Shown: piece after piece, positions 50,501-63,010 of the stretch
Layout: every line of letters begins with the position of its first letter
Position numbering within the stretch: the stretch's first letter is position 1
Assembly (NCBI GenBank): GCA_024734555.1
Contig: JANPWX010000452.1
Location: forward strand, 2,416,082 to 2,480,081
Source of the DNA: Trochalopteron elliotii
Taxonomy: Eukaryota; Chordata; Aves; Passeriformes; Leiothrichidae
Reading direction: 5' to 3'
DNA: 64,000 nucleotides
Made by a program: the position numbers and the translations under genes
Notes under the pieces: model-generated
Told to the model about the DNA's origin: nothing
Seen by the model: only the letters and a program-made list of their open reading frames with translations
The model's database searches: none

Positions 50501-53500
50501 TCCCCCTGCTTTATTTGGAGTTACTTTCATCATGGTTCCACTCATAAAAGAAAAAGTGTTTATATAAAAAGGTAAGCTTCTCTCTTAGCAGATGTGCCCT
50601 GCAACTGCTTTAAGTCAAAGATGTTATGGACTTTGGTGACTCAGATATTTCTCAAATTCTTTTTAACTGTAGTAGCATTGCAAAGGGAAATTTGATTTAT
50701 ATGTCTTCCACACATTGTCAGTATACAAGGCTTACATACATGAAACTAAGGCTAAAATTTGGCCATGATAAAAGTTGACCAAGAAATTTTCTTTTGCCTT
50801 TTTAATACCGATAGTAATGTATAAGAAAAGAGACAAGCGGTTCAAAAATAAAGTCTTTTCACTTCTTAAATAAGGAGCTATAATTGGGAAATTGCTGTGA
50901 GACTGTAACTATGAACAGCAGTCATATGGTTTTTATACTTCTCAGATGGAAATTATACATATCAATGTTGCCTTGCATTAACTTTAAAAATATTTGTCTT
51001 TTACAAAATATTTTTTCAGGATGTTTAATTAAATTGAAATGGATTTGATCCAAAAAAAGGGATTCCTTTGATAGTTTTATAAATTCTTCACTCTCACTGT
51101 GAACTTCAGAATTAGGAAGATCTTGAGAGCTTTGAGATTGGCATTTGAATTGCATTAACATATGATTTTTTGCTAATTTTGCTTGTGCTTAGGAAGCATT
51201 TTTCCAGTGTTTGCTGGCAACTACCTTTGCTCATCCAGTGCCTCTTTTGCTACTGTACCTATATAATCACAGGTTACAAAGGCAGTATTTGGTTGAAAGT
51301 GTCACACTGTCAATGAATATCCAAGTTCTCATTACTTTCTGAACAGGGGCTATTTGTTCCCAGGAGAGTGTGACTGGTGTATATCTGTGCATTTTCTGGT
51401 GGAAAGGTACCACTTAGGTGACAAAACCTGGGGCTTGGATTGCCTTTGTTGTAGGAAATTACTCATAGCAGAGAAAGACCACTGGACAGGTGCCCATTGC
51501 CAGGAGGTTCCCCCTGAGATTTCTGTCTTTAGACTGCTTTGCAACTCACACTGTTATGGCCACAGTATGAATAGTTCTGGAAATGTACACAGATGTCAGG
51601 AACTTGATGGGATATAACTGCATCTTCTAATAAGCAGTATTGCTGTCAGTTTGGTCATCAATGAGAAAGTGAAGGGATTTCTAAACAACATTTGAAAAAG
51701 GTTAAAAAATAATCAGGTTTTGGGCAACTTTGGCCATGTGAGATCTATTCCAAAAATCTAAGTAAGGTTCTTCAAGCCATTTTACCTTGGTCTGTGAAAG
51801 AAAAATCAGGACAGACATCACATTCTGCACATGATGGTGATGATGGTTCCACACTTCTTAAAAATCTCTGGGAAGGGTAGAAAGAACTCGTTGCAGAGCT
51901 TTATCACTGAGAACTTTTTAGAAAGAGGGGGAAAGTCATCAACAGACCCACAAATCCCTCTCTATGTGTGAGGGAAGGACAAAACCTCCATGGAAGAACT
52001 CTACCTGGGGCTAGTAAGTAATCCCTGGTGGCTGGGAAATCCACCAGGATTTTTTTCTGTCCTCCTCACGGTGCCATTTTTACAAGATCAGGTCTGAAGT
52101 TTAGCTGGGTTTGCTATCATGCTTCCTTCCACCAGGGAGTGCCAACTAAACAGCCTGTGTTCTGCTGCCTGGGGATACTACACAGTAGTGGAGTGTATAA
52201 AATATACACTTAATCCTGAGTGCTTTTCTGCTCAATTCATTTATGAAAGCAGATTTTAAGGCCGGTAAAATAATATTGAGCATGCACACGACAGGGAAAA
52301 AAAAATTCTGTATCCAGAGTATTTTTAAGTAAAGGGCTTTTAGAAAATCTGTGCAGACATGCTGGCTTTTTACCTCCTCTTGTTTTAACCTATGACTGAT
52401 TCATCAGCTGAAGTGTAAAGAAACAGATCTTCTTATGGTAATTGATTCTCAGGGGCTATTAGTGTAAACGTAAATGCTCTACATAGATGTTACGTAGGTG
52501 GGTGATAGAGGGAAAACATAAATTGTCAGCAATATAAGGCAGTTTGTTCGTACCATAGGGTGAGAAAGTGAAGAATGTTAGAAATCAGAGACTCAGAAAT
52601 ACCTCCCAGAGTTGGCTGTCAGTGCAGTCTCCCATTGTGAGTAATTATAAGAAACATACTGTGCAAGAGTCGATTCTGGTCCTTCAGCTCAACAGGCAAA
52701 ACACTTAAATTTAACAGAGATTTCAGGTAAGAATTGTAAAAGAGCTTAGAAGAGTTAAACACCTAGCTACCACTGACATTCTAAGGGATATAGGACCTAA
52801 GTTTTTGGTACTACTGAAAACTGTTAAAAGTTTTTAGTCTTCTGTAGCACTGGACTAGAATTCATTTATCTTCAAAGCAGCTGTAATTTTAAACTCGAGA
52901 GTAGGAGTAGAGCATGGATTGAAAGCCCAAGACAATATTCTAGTGGACCTAGCCCATAAAAAGTGGTAAGGTTAACTCCAAAGTACTAGAAGAAATGATA
53001 AAAACTGTTGGTTCTTGCTTTTTTTGGTTTTGAACCCTTACAGTTTGTGCTTTTTTATACCTTCTTTAGAAGTCTAAGAGTTTATAATATACTTTGATTT
53101 TTTTGTTTGCTTGTTTTTTTAACCAAGATTAAGAGTTTGTCATCGTATGCCTTCAGAAATCAGATCTTCCACGGAAGCAACAAATAAATTTTAGGTGTTG
53201 TGATAAAATTAAGAGGCTGAATCATAGTGCATTTATCTAAATAGTCTGGGGAATATAATCTGCATTATTGTTGTGTGTATGAGTTGCACTTGTCTGGATG
53301 TGACTGCAGGAGGACACCCTCCTGTCTCCACTGCCCAGTGGGAATGTTGCATGTGCACATTGTGACACTGGCCATGCCAGGATGAGCAGGCTCAGCCCCT
53401 GCACAGGGGATAATAGGAGAAAAACATCTTTTAAAACTCTCTTCTCCATCTTGCACACAATTCACAGTCCTCTTCAGAAAGACCCCCAGGCAAAACTCCT

Positions 53501-53640
53501 AGGCACTGCAGGATCAAACCTGTACTTAGTAGGAGATGCTTTCCTCCCGTATTAATTGTGAAGTGTCGGTTCCCAGCAGCAAGCACATTCTAGTATCTGC
53601 CTTTTTATGAAGATGTGAGAACCACAAGGAGTCTGGGATT
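47551..53640. other. Unique noncoding DNA
   Basis: No gene was recognised. The alternating purine-pyrimidine tract at 48.8 kb is listed separately. A stretch at about 49400-49950 has the patchy composition of old inserted DNA but matches nothing I know. Open frames here are all under 90 codons. Confidence 0.5.
48843..48868 (+). other. Z-DNA-prone alternating purine-pyrimidine tract
   Basis: Twenty-six bases alternate strictly between pyrimidine and purine: a CATGTGCGTGTGCGCATG block followed by CACACACA. They include GCGC and GTGTGC steps that favour left-handed Z-DNA. The centre is also partly palindromic (TGTGCGCATGCACA), so a cruciform is possible. Confidence 0.8.
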
Positions 53641-53760
53641 CTAAATTTTTTTCAGATCCCTTATGAAAAAAAAAAAAAAATCCAGATGTTACACAAAACA
53701 TTTAAAGAACTTTATTTGAAAAACATTTTCTTTCTAAATGGAAGTTTATGCAGAGTACAA
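53641..53760 (-). promoter_or_regulatory. Possible polyadenylation site, minus strand
   Basis: On the minus strand AATAAA (plus 53711-53716) is followed by about 35 bases and then a pure T-rich stretch (plus A run at 53667-53680). That is the arrangement of a cleavage signal with its U-rich downstream element. A 139-codon minus-strand frame (53702-54121) ends with AATAAA inside its last codons, which would be unusual for a real coding gene, so a noncoding transcript is the likelier source if the site is used. AATAAA is common by chance in AT-rich DNA. Confidence 0.2.
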
Positions 53761-54460
53761 TTAAACATGTTTTTCTAACTAAACATCCTAGTTTGTATCT
53801 TGTGGCAGGGAAAAATAAATATGCAAAAATAAAAACCATCTGAGACTTTGCAGTTAATCGTGGTGTGCCAGTTTGAATCAGATCCCCCAATGAAAAGACA
53901 TGCATTTTCCCCTGCTGTAATCCCAAACTCCTAGTTCTGCCCCCAGGACCAAGGTCTTCAAGCTGACGACTCAGTCCTGCATCTAAGAGGGAATACATCT
54001 CCAGTTTCTTAAGTTCTTCTGCTGGTTTCTCTACTCTGGCAAATTGTACCATGACAATCCAATTACATCTGTGAAAGTACCAAGAGAAAAGTGTTGTGTA
54101 CCCAGTAATGTCAAGGTGCAACTTTCAGAACTGAACGTTGGTTTCTGTGTACCTATCTTAGGACACATTATGTTTTCCTGCCTTTTTGAGACAGGTGCCT
54201 TTCTAAAAGTCAGTCTGCTCCAAAGTCCTTTCCCCTCTCTTTTAAAGACAGTTTCCAGTTCTCCAGTTCTGAGGGATTTTCCCCAGCCTTTCCACATTCT
54301 TGAAAATAATAATTTCTGGTTTAGAGATTACCCTGGCTTGTTTTAGAACAATTTTAAGGTGAATTTTCCATCAGGGCCTATAAGGCATCTAACTCCTCTA
54401 AACCCACTTTAACTCACATGTTTCACATTGTCAATTCTACACATATTAAAATGAAAAATC

Positions 54461-54522
54461 TAAACCTTTTGATGAAGGTGGAATTATTGTGGATGATTGT
54501 GCAGCTAAACCTTTGGATGAAG
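54461..54522 (+). repeat. 17-bp direct repeat at 45-bp spacing
   Basis: TAAACCTTTTGATGAAG at 54461-54477 recurs with one change at 54506-54522. The spacing of 45 bases equals 15 codons, and both copies lie in one open frame (54450-54674) that reads K-P-F-D-E then K-P-L-D-E. The frame then runs into low-complexity Phe/Ser residues from T-rich DNA. It matches no family I know. Confidence 0.7.
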
Positions 54523-55713
54523 AAGAAATTAAAAAGGGCAGAAAACACCTTAGTCTGTTCTATGACACTACTTACTTTTTTTTCCTATGTTCAGTAATGG
54601 ATATTTCCTTTTTTTCTTTTTTCATTAATTATGAATCAACATTTTCTATCTTACTCACCTTTCATTTGTTTTGATACTAAAAAGACATTTTGTATTTCAA
54701 CTTTTTTTATCTAAACATTACATGTCAATTTATCTGTACACATTTTTAGTCAACCTGATTTCTATTTTGTTAGTCTTTATTTTCAACTTATACTATAAAG
54801 GTCTTGAAACTTTTATATTGCTTTGTTACCTTTCCTTTTTTATCTCAGTTGAGACAGGTGGTAAGTGTGCCTTTAATATTTAATGGCATAACCACCACTT
54901 TCTCCAAAATCCTGTTTTTCATACAATTTATTGAATCTATGTATAAGAATCTATCTACCAGATCCCTCAGTCGGTTTGCCATCCAGCTCCTGTTATTCCC
55001 ACCACCCTTTATTTCTTGCATCCCATGAACTCTTTTGGTGTACTATCCCATCTGGAGCTTTGCTCTCCATTTTCTGAAATATGCTTATACGACATGCCAA
55101 AGGGGCCTGCTTCTGCCCTGCCTTTTTGCCACAGATGGCTGGATAAGTAAATTCATCTCCAGTCTTTTTTGTCTTCATTATTACCACAGTCCATCTTTTC
55201 TCTTTTGTACTTCCCTCAATTAATCTCCAGGATCATATTTATAGTAATAGATGAATTTTTGTCATCACCTTATTTCAAGCCTTGTTTGAAAATTTCCTAA
55301 CAGGACTAACAAGTCAATGCTTTTGGATGAATTTCCTGGATTGTCATGGCAGACAGTTTGGGGAACAGAGTTGTCAAAGATAAAAGGCCCTGGCATTCAT
55401 GTGGTGTGTGGCTTAAGGCCTTCATCTCATTCACTGCTTATTCTCATAGTTGCTTCTGGAAATCACTGGAAGATTTTATAGTCATCAAAGATTTTATAAA
55501 GATGGTTAAGTTCAGGCTGCTGAGGCCCAACTGTGTACAACTGCCCCCGACACAGTACCACAGTGGTGTGATGAGGAAACACAGAGTGGAGAGGGGAACG
55601 ACAACTTCTTAACCCAACTTGACTAAGAATGACTTATAAAAGAACCTTCAACAGTGCTTCAAGAGGCATGTAGTGCCGCTCCTGAGCTCTTCCTGTGATG
55701 ATAACTGAAGATA

Positions 55714-55765
55714 TATAGAAATAATATTTTATTTCTATAGAAATATTTTATTTATTATAGAAATA
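55714..55765 (+). repeat. Imperfect AT-rich tandem repeat, about 21 bp
   Basis: Three occurrences of TATAGAAATA are spaced about 20-22 bases apart with ATTTTATTT between them. The repeat is low-complexity and probably arose by slippage. Confidence 0.65.
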
Positions 55766-57896
55766 CAATCTAAAGTACAGTGTAACTGCCTTTTCCACCT
55801 GCCAAGGATTTTACCAAGGGGCAATCTCTTCCTTTGGACCATATGTGGAAAACACACATAGACCAGGTTTTGGGTATACTTTTGTCTTTAGCTTTAGTGG
55901 TGAATATATTTCTATAATCAGGCACTGTTTAATTTAGTTCTAACTTGTTCTCACATTAAAAAGTTTCATGCATTAGTAATACCTGTGAGTCATCTGATAT
56001 ATGATGACAATAACAGTGGGAAGATTTTGTTGAGACCATTAGTTTGACTGGATTTAAATCTTGTAAATATGACTTGATCTCTTTCAGTGTAAGGCTGGAT
56101 GCAGCTGGAATTTTTTAAATCTGCTGAGAAACACACTGAATTTAGATGAACATCAAGCTGGAAGTGCATTTTCTTTCAGCAAAATTTCTTTATGTAACAC
56201 AAACAGTGGGAAAGAGTTTTAAGCAGTTAAGGAAATTTAAATATGCATCATCTTTTATAGGCTATTAATGTATCAATCTGATGGGAAACCACTTTGTTCT
56301 ATCTTAACTCCTCTACACTTCAGTTTTCATTAGAACCTCTCCTATAATAACAATAGTATTTTTATGTTTGGTTCCTGAGATGATGTGGAGAGGATGAAGT
56401 ACAGACATACACATGCAGTTTCAGTTTCTTTGTCAATTTTTTTAATCTTATTTGCATTCAAGTTGTCTTTCTTTTCAAGCATCCCTTGTACAACCAATGC
56501 TTTCTTTGATTGGATTCTATTGTGCTGTCAAGCCTGGTTTAAAATACAGTAATCTCATAGATACTTACAATTATGAATATCTTCTGAATTCACAAACATA
56601 TTAAAGATGTGTAGGTAGCAAATTAGCCAAGAATCCCTACAAACTGCACTTAGAATAAATATCCTCCTTTTAGAGAAGTAGGATGCCTTTAAAAGTCAAC
56701 AGTTGTTTTGGAAGTACTTTGTCACATTTATGAAGCACTGCATCACATTTATGGCTCACAGTGTCACAATAAGTTGTCCAAAGTGCCTGTCAGCTTGCCT
56801 TACAACTGAAAAAAATGGACAGCTCAAAATATTACCTTAAAGAATAACAAGCAATTTTCAGAGGTAAGCATATTATTCCTTTTTCCATGAGACCCAAGCA
56901 GTGTCATTAAAAATTGTGTTTCTCTTTTTTTCAGTGTAATTTAATGGAAATAGACTATTTTAATTTTTAGCTGTGAAAAGTTATAAATAAAAGCATTTTA
57001 AAAAGTAAATAAATTTTAGTAGCGTTTTTAAAGCATGCAGCTGTTCTAACACAAGAGATCCTAGTTAGATTTTTCTTTTTTTAATACAAACCACAGAGAG
57101 GTCAAAGGATCCAGATTTTTTTTTTTTTTACTACCCATTCACATTTAATGCAAATTCCAGCAACATATTCATGCGATTTCTTTAGGCAGTTTCAGAGTGC
57201 CAGTAGGTAATTGAGTAATCTGAGCCAATGCTGCTTATATCAGGAGCCTAAAGAAATACCCTCAGGATGATATTTGGAGCTGACTTATCCTGTACTCTTG
57301 TTTCACAACTGAGAGAAAGATGAAACTGTCAAATTGCAACAAACAATAATAAAAGATCTAATAAAAACATTTTCTTGCTAAGGATTTTATTCATCGTGAA
57401 TCCTCCAAAAGAATTTATTTTGATTTGTCCCAAACATTGTTAATGTGTACCACAAGCAGAGTGTAACAGGCAACAAGATGGCATTTCACAGCATCAAGAA
57501 AACATATTCTTGGGACTATTAGTTCCCAGAATTAGGTCTCTATTTTTTATTTTGTTATTGAAAAAGAAGCCTCTACCTTCAGGGTTGAAAAAGGGGGTTA
57601 ATAATAGATTCCACCATTAGAAGTAAGCCAGGACAAAAATAGTGATCTCTGTGGTAGCTCAGAGAATTTTGACATGTCAATTATTCCTCCTTTAGTTGGT
57701 AACATGTCGGAGCAATGATACCATCAACAGTAAACCTTGTTTTACTATTGTTTGCAAAGTCAAATAAAAAGATAAAAAGGAGACTTGTCTCCCAGGGTAG
57801 AAATAAGAGATGTCACGGTTTTAGTAGCAAAGACTAAGAATTTAATTTGCTGAAAGAGGGCTTCAACTTTCTAAGTTTGGGCAAGTTCGTTCTAGA

Positions 57897-58346
57897 ATGT
57901 GTCCACTATGGATGCTTGTGGTATGGTCATCCCTGACAATTGCTGCATTTTCAGATTTCACTCCAAAAAATGCTGTTTCTTATCATTTGAGAACATGTGA
58001 ATCAGTTCCTACTTTAAGACATGGATTTTATCTGAGGGCACTGCCTCTCCCTGGCACTCAAGCTGGATACTTGAGGTTGCTGGGTTTTAGCATTTCTTAT
58101 TGCTACTTTGCTCATGAGCTTAGGGCCCTTGCTATCAATATCTGGGTTTTTTTCCTAGAAGGGGATATAATGGAATGCTTTCTATACAAGGCAGGTGGAG
58201 GTATGACCCCCTTGTGCATGCCAAGCCTCATGCACCAAGTTAGGGACCAGAGCTTAATCCAGGGAAAACTTTCCACAATATTTCCTAGGAAAGGTCAATT
58301 AGCCAAATGCATAAAGCAGCAAGATTTGTCTTTGGAGCTTTCCTAG
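57897..58346 (+). other. Open frame of 149 codons, unrecognised
   Basis: The predicted product would start with a hydrophobic stretch (PLWMLVVWSSLTIAAF, residues 3-18) that resembles a signal peptide. It then has scattered Cys and a second hydrophobic segment near residues 68-90. No domain is recognised, and there is no clear TATA box, splice site or polyadenylation signal around it. Chance is the simplest reading, but this is one of the better candidates for checking against RNA data. Confidence 0.12.
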
Positions 58347-61300
58347 TGCCAGCTTCTTCCACAGAAGGGGTAACAACACAGAATGTTTTACTACAGATAG
58401 GAAGTCTTCTAGGTCTGACTTGCCGATATCAAAGGCCCTGGGACAATTAGCGCTTAACTCTGTAACTGCTCCTGGAGCACTCTGTGGTCACACTGCTCTG
58501 CCCTCTCTCCTGGCCGTTCCTGTGCCCTCCTGCTCTGCATTTACATGCACCTGTCTCCCCATTAACACCTCGTTAAGGCACACACCTGCTGTGGTTTCAC
58601 TTAAACCCACTGCACTGCAGCCATTAACCCTGTGTGTTTCATTACGAGGCGCTCAGCACAATGGGAGCACTGAGTAAGGTTCACTAATGAGTCATACAGC
58701 TAACAAAAATCGGGTTTGTATGGGTGACTCCTTCTGGTTCAATTTCTTCACACACCCCCCTTATTTAATAATTGATTATGTATTAAATATATTTGCAGGG
58801 AAAAGAAAAATGAGTGCACATGCATTAAATCCAGCCGAAACGGCAGAGTTTTGAGACAAAATACTAATGGATAGAAATCAACTACATATTTATAAGTGGT
58901 AATAAAGGCAACAGTGAAAAAACACAGCTTTAGGGCGTAGAAGACCTTGCTACTATTCCAACGTTTGTCAAACATCTCCAGATTCACCAGCAAGTTGTAT
59001 CAACTGTCTGTGCCATTTCCAATAAATGAAGTGTATCAGTGTATGTGATTAGGCCAGGGTGCACATACACACCTCACCAAAAAAAGTGCAGGGCAAAGCA
59101 CAAAGCTCTACAGTATCAACAGTGCTGAAAGAAAATCCAAAAGAAGAAAGTTCACTACTATTTGTAGCAAAAGCAAACTGTTATGGGAGCAGCTAGTGTG
59201 ATTGATATAAAGTTCAGAATCAAAATTGTCGTGGCAATTTCTCCAGCAGTTGCTCTGACTTTGTTTCAAAATCTTCAATTACAGTGTGGCTTGATTAGGA
59301 AAATGAACTAGATAAGCAAACATGGCAGGTGATTGCTCCCTAACTGTGTAATCAAGAAATACCACAATCCATTATTTGATCATAATTCTGTGGATCTACC
59401 ACAAGGAAAATGTAAGCTCTGAGGCTTATTTAGCATGAAAGGTTCACCTTCCTGTTAGACAGCTAAATAAAGCTATTAAATATGCCACTTTAATAGCACA
59501 GTAAGAAGGACCCTCGGATGTATCCATACATTTGATCAATGATTTGCTGCAAATTGCATTACAGATCAGTATTTCTTACTAAACACCCATATGGAAGGGT
59601 AATTTGCTGTGTAATTGCTTTTCATCACTTCTTTACCATGGACTGTTGCTTTCCTTGGTCCAATCTCTGATCCTTACAACACAGAAGACACAAGAGCTGC
59701 TCTTTCAAATTTCATAGTGCTTATGTTGCTTAGTAATATGGGTGTGTGTATATGCATAGACTTACTCTGTGGGGAAACTCAGGAGATCTCTGTCGCTTGC
59801 ATTGCAATTCCAATTGCAATTCTTTTTTAAAGATGAACTTTAACATGAGGCCTGAATTTTACAGGGATCAGCTCAAAGAGATTAAAATTCCTGAAACTGT
59901 ATCAAATTTAACATTTGCATTTAAATGCATAAGACACTCATTAGTTCTACCATATCTTGATAACAGTTTTCCCTTTGGAACCTTATTCTCTTGTGGAAAT
60001 CTCTTTTTATTCTTACTATTCACTTGACTGGTACCAATTTTGCTGGCGATTCTGGATATTTTTGCAGCATCAGAATATAGAGGAAAGTCACCTTCCTATA
60101 CAGAAATGGTGGCTATTCCTGTCCTTCTCATTCCAAATTCATACATGGAATGGAGATGATAATCCTGGTAAATATTAAAAGTACTGACGTGCAGTGTAAG
60201 GTGATCCACATATAAACCAACCCATTAAATCTGGCCATAGAGTTTACACATTTCTTCAGCAGGGAAGCCCACCAATGGGGTGTTTTTAATAGGCATTGAA
60301 AGCTGCACTTTATTATTCACTGAGTAGAACTGACATTGGACTTGATTCAGTAAGGAGCACTAACTGCATAAACAGATGTCAACTGCTATTTGGTCTGGTG
60401 GCCATGGGCTGGAGAAATAAATGGAAAATCTAACAAGGAGCACAGAAGTAAAGATAGGGGTCTTCAAATGACAGGAGGATGAGCTTGCTAGCAAAGTGTC
60501 CAGCTCGGTGTTTTTCAATGCACATCTGGAAAGAAGAAATTTGGGGGTTTATTTCTCCCTATACAGAAGAAATAGAACATTATTCATTAATATCAGTACT
60601 GTCAAACTGTTTCTGAGAAACATCATCCTTGCTTCATATTCCATAGTCAGTATTTACTGATATTAATCAACGAATGCTTTGTAGGTTGCCACACTCATTA
60701 GCTACCTGGAGCAGAAATAGAGCCCACTGAAGCCAGTGGGAAAGGTTCTACTGAATTCTGACTAAACCTCTAGGCCTACCTATGTTGGGCAGCAGGGTCA
60801 GAGCCTGTTAGATTGGCATCAAAACTGTACAATCCGTTTATTTCTACTGGCAGCTGTGTCTGCATATGTTTTCTCCATCATAATCCCATATTCCTATTAG
60901 TATGCAAACATCTGCCTGACTACAGCAGCAAAGGTTGTGCCCCATGCTACTAAGCCTCTAAGAAATATATGTTGAATTGATGCCTTGAGCTTTGGCTTTT
61001 ATATTTACAGATTCTGTGCTGCCCAGGGATGTAGTTCTGAGCCTCATATTAAGTGGCAGTAAGCTCTCTTCACAGAGTAGGTAGACAAAACAAATCCTTT
61101 TCCTGCTGAGAACCAAGGATAACTTTCAGCCCAACAGCACAAACAACGGTGGACTGGAGAGAGAAAACAAGAAGGATGAGATCTCACAACCTGAAGTTGT
61201 AATTGGACAATTGAACCCAAATATGCAAATGGACCAAAACTTATAAAAATGTAAGACCTCGTGACCAGTCAGCCATTATTGTGACCATTCTTACTCCACC

Positions 61301-62379
61301 TTGTGTGTAGCCCTGGTCAGGCTCTTTTCCTGCCCAAGGTGTACTCTAAAGCCTTTCAATAGTTATCTACTTTTTTCTCTAGCTCTGTCCAGTCTCTGTT
61401 TCAGGTCAACCTTCCAAGGCATCAGAATGACAAAATCTTCCTCAAGCTGCTTAGTCCTAGGCTTGCTTCCAAATGCTAATCCTTTCTTTTTCTTCTCTGA
61501 TGGCAGAAAGATATCACATACTAGGCAGAATTATTGCCTGTGGAACATTTTGTCCTGTATGGTGGAAACTTAGTGCAGAACCAACTAAATACTGAATGTC
61601 AGGAGCAGGGAAGGGAGGGCTGGACACTTTAGGTTAGCTGCTGGAGGAGACAGGCAGACAGAGCACAGTTTGGGGTACAGTTTCCTATTCTACCTGAGCC
61701 TCTGTAGCTCTTTCTGGGAGCAGCAGCCCTGCTCTCACCTCTCTCCATCTGCTCGAGCTGCAGGCTCCATTCTCTTTTACTGGACTGAGCTGCACAGTCT
61801 CCTGACTGCCCAGAAATTCAGTCCAAATGAGTGATCTAATGGCAAGTGATGGGAGGAGAGCAGGGGGAAATGAAAAAACAATAAAAATCACCAAGCTGGC
61901 AGTTGTATGACTTATGCTGCAGCCAATGTTATTTGACCTCACGCAAAAGGAGTGGGGAAGGCTGCTGGCTGGGACCAGCCAGGAGTGTGGGGTGGTGCAG
62001 ATCCATTCCTTTCAGCAGCCACTCACAGCTACTCCAGAAGACGAGAAAACTGAACTAGCAGCCTTTTATTTATGTTATGGGAGCAACAGCCCTCACAGCC
62101 CTGAAAAAGCATTACAAAACCAGATAGTTTGAAGAGAGCTTTAAAATCACTCATGGCCCCAAGTCTCATACAAGGGGAGCACAGTCACTGAAAATTGCAG
62201 TGTTTTATTTCACTCTTGCTCACTCTCTGAGTCTAGAAGATCCTAATTCACTGAAACGTCCACTGAATTCAGCAGAAGCTAATGACAGGCATATTACTGG
62301 GACTCAAAATCTTTAAAGCTTACTCTTACTATGAAATACTCTACCAGTAACCAAATATACTTATCATTATTAAGAATTA

Positions 62380-63010
62380 TGTAAATAAAATCCAAACCAC
62401 CTGTCAGACAGTTTTATACTGGGGAAATAGAGTCTCAATTTAAAATGGCATTTTAGAATTTATACAATTTAATAAAACAATAAATTTCAATTTTTCCGCT
62501 TTTGTCATTACACAGCTTAAAGCCAGTTCCATGTGTGGCACCTACTTGCATTTCACACACGGGTTTATTACAATGAGCATCACTTTAAATTAAAACCTTC
62601 ACATTTTCAAAGGAAAATAAATAGTTAATAGTTTCAGGATTATTATTCTTTTCTACACAGTCCCATAAAAATTTCCCAATGAGAAAGCTAATAAACCAAT
62701 GGCGAGACACTTACATATGCAAATACGTTTCCGTGAAAGAGTTAAAGTGCTTTATAATATAAATTTGCTTTCAGTGCCAATATAATTAGATTGTAACAAG
62801 CAAACCCCTGCAACATAACACAGTGAAAATTTGAAAATTTGATTCTCTCTGGCAAACAACCAAGTCCCTGCGTGTGCACAAACCTGACATTAATAAGCTA
62901 CAAGAGATTACATGATTTAGAAAAGAAGCACTTGGTGTTACAAAATCAAATAATAGATCTCTAGGCTATAATTAGGAGAATTGGGATTCAACAATGAAGT
63001 CATAATAATG
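62380..63010. promoter_or_regulatory. Candidate conserved noncoding element
   Basis: This AT-rich but complex stretch contains an exact octamer ATGCAAAT at 62717-62724 and a homeobox core TAATTAG at 62783-62789, and lacks repeats or long homopolymers. Vertebrate developmental enhancers in gene deserts often look like this. No alignment is available, so this is inference from composition and motifs. Confidence 0.2.

Noticed and set aside
54489..55028. Chain of plus-strand frames that look like multi-pass membrane proteins
   Set aside because: The hydrophobic residues are Phe, Leu and Ile forced by T-rich DNA. There is no loop pattern or family match, and the frames differ in phase.
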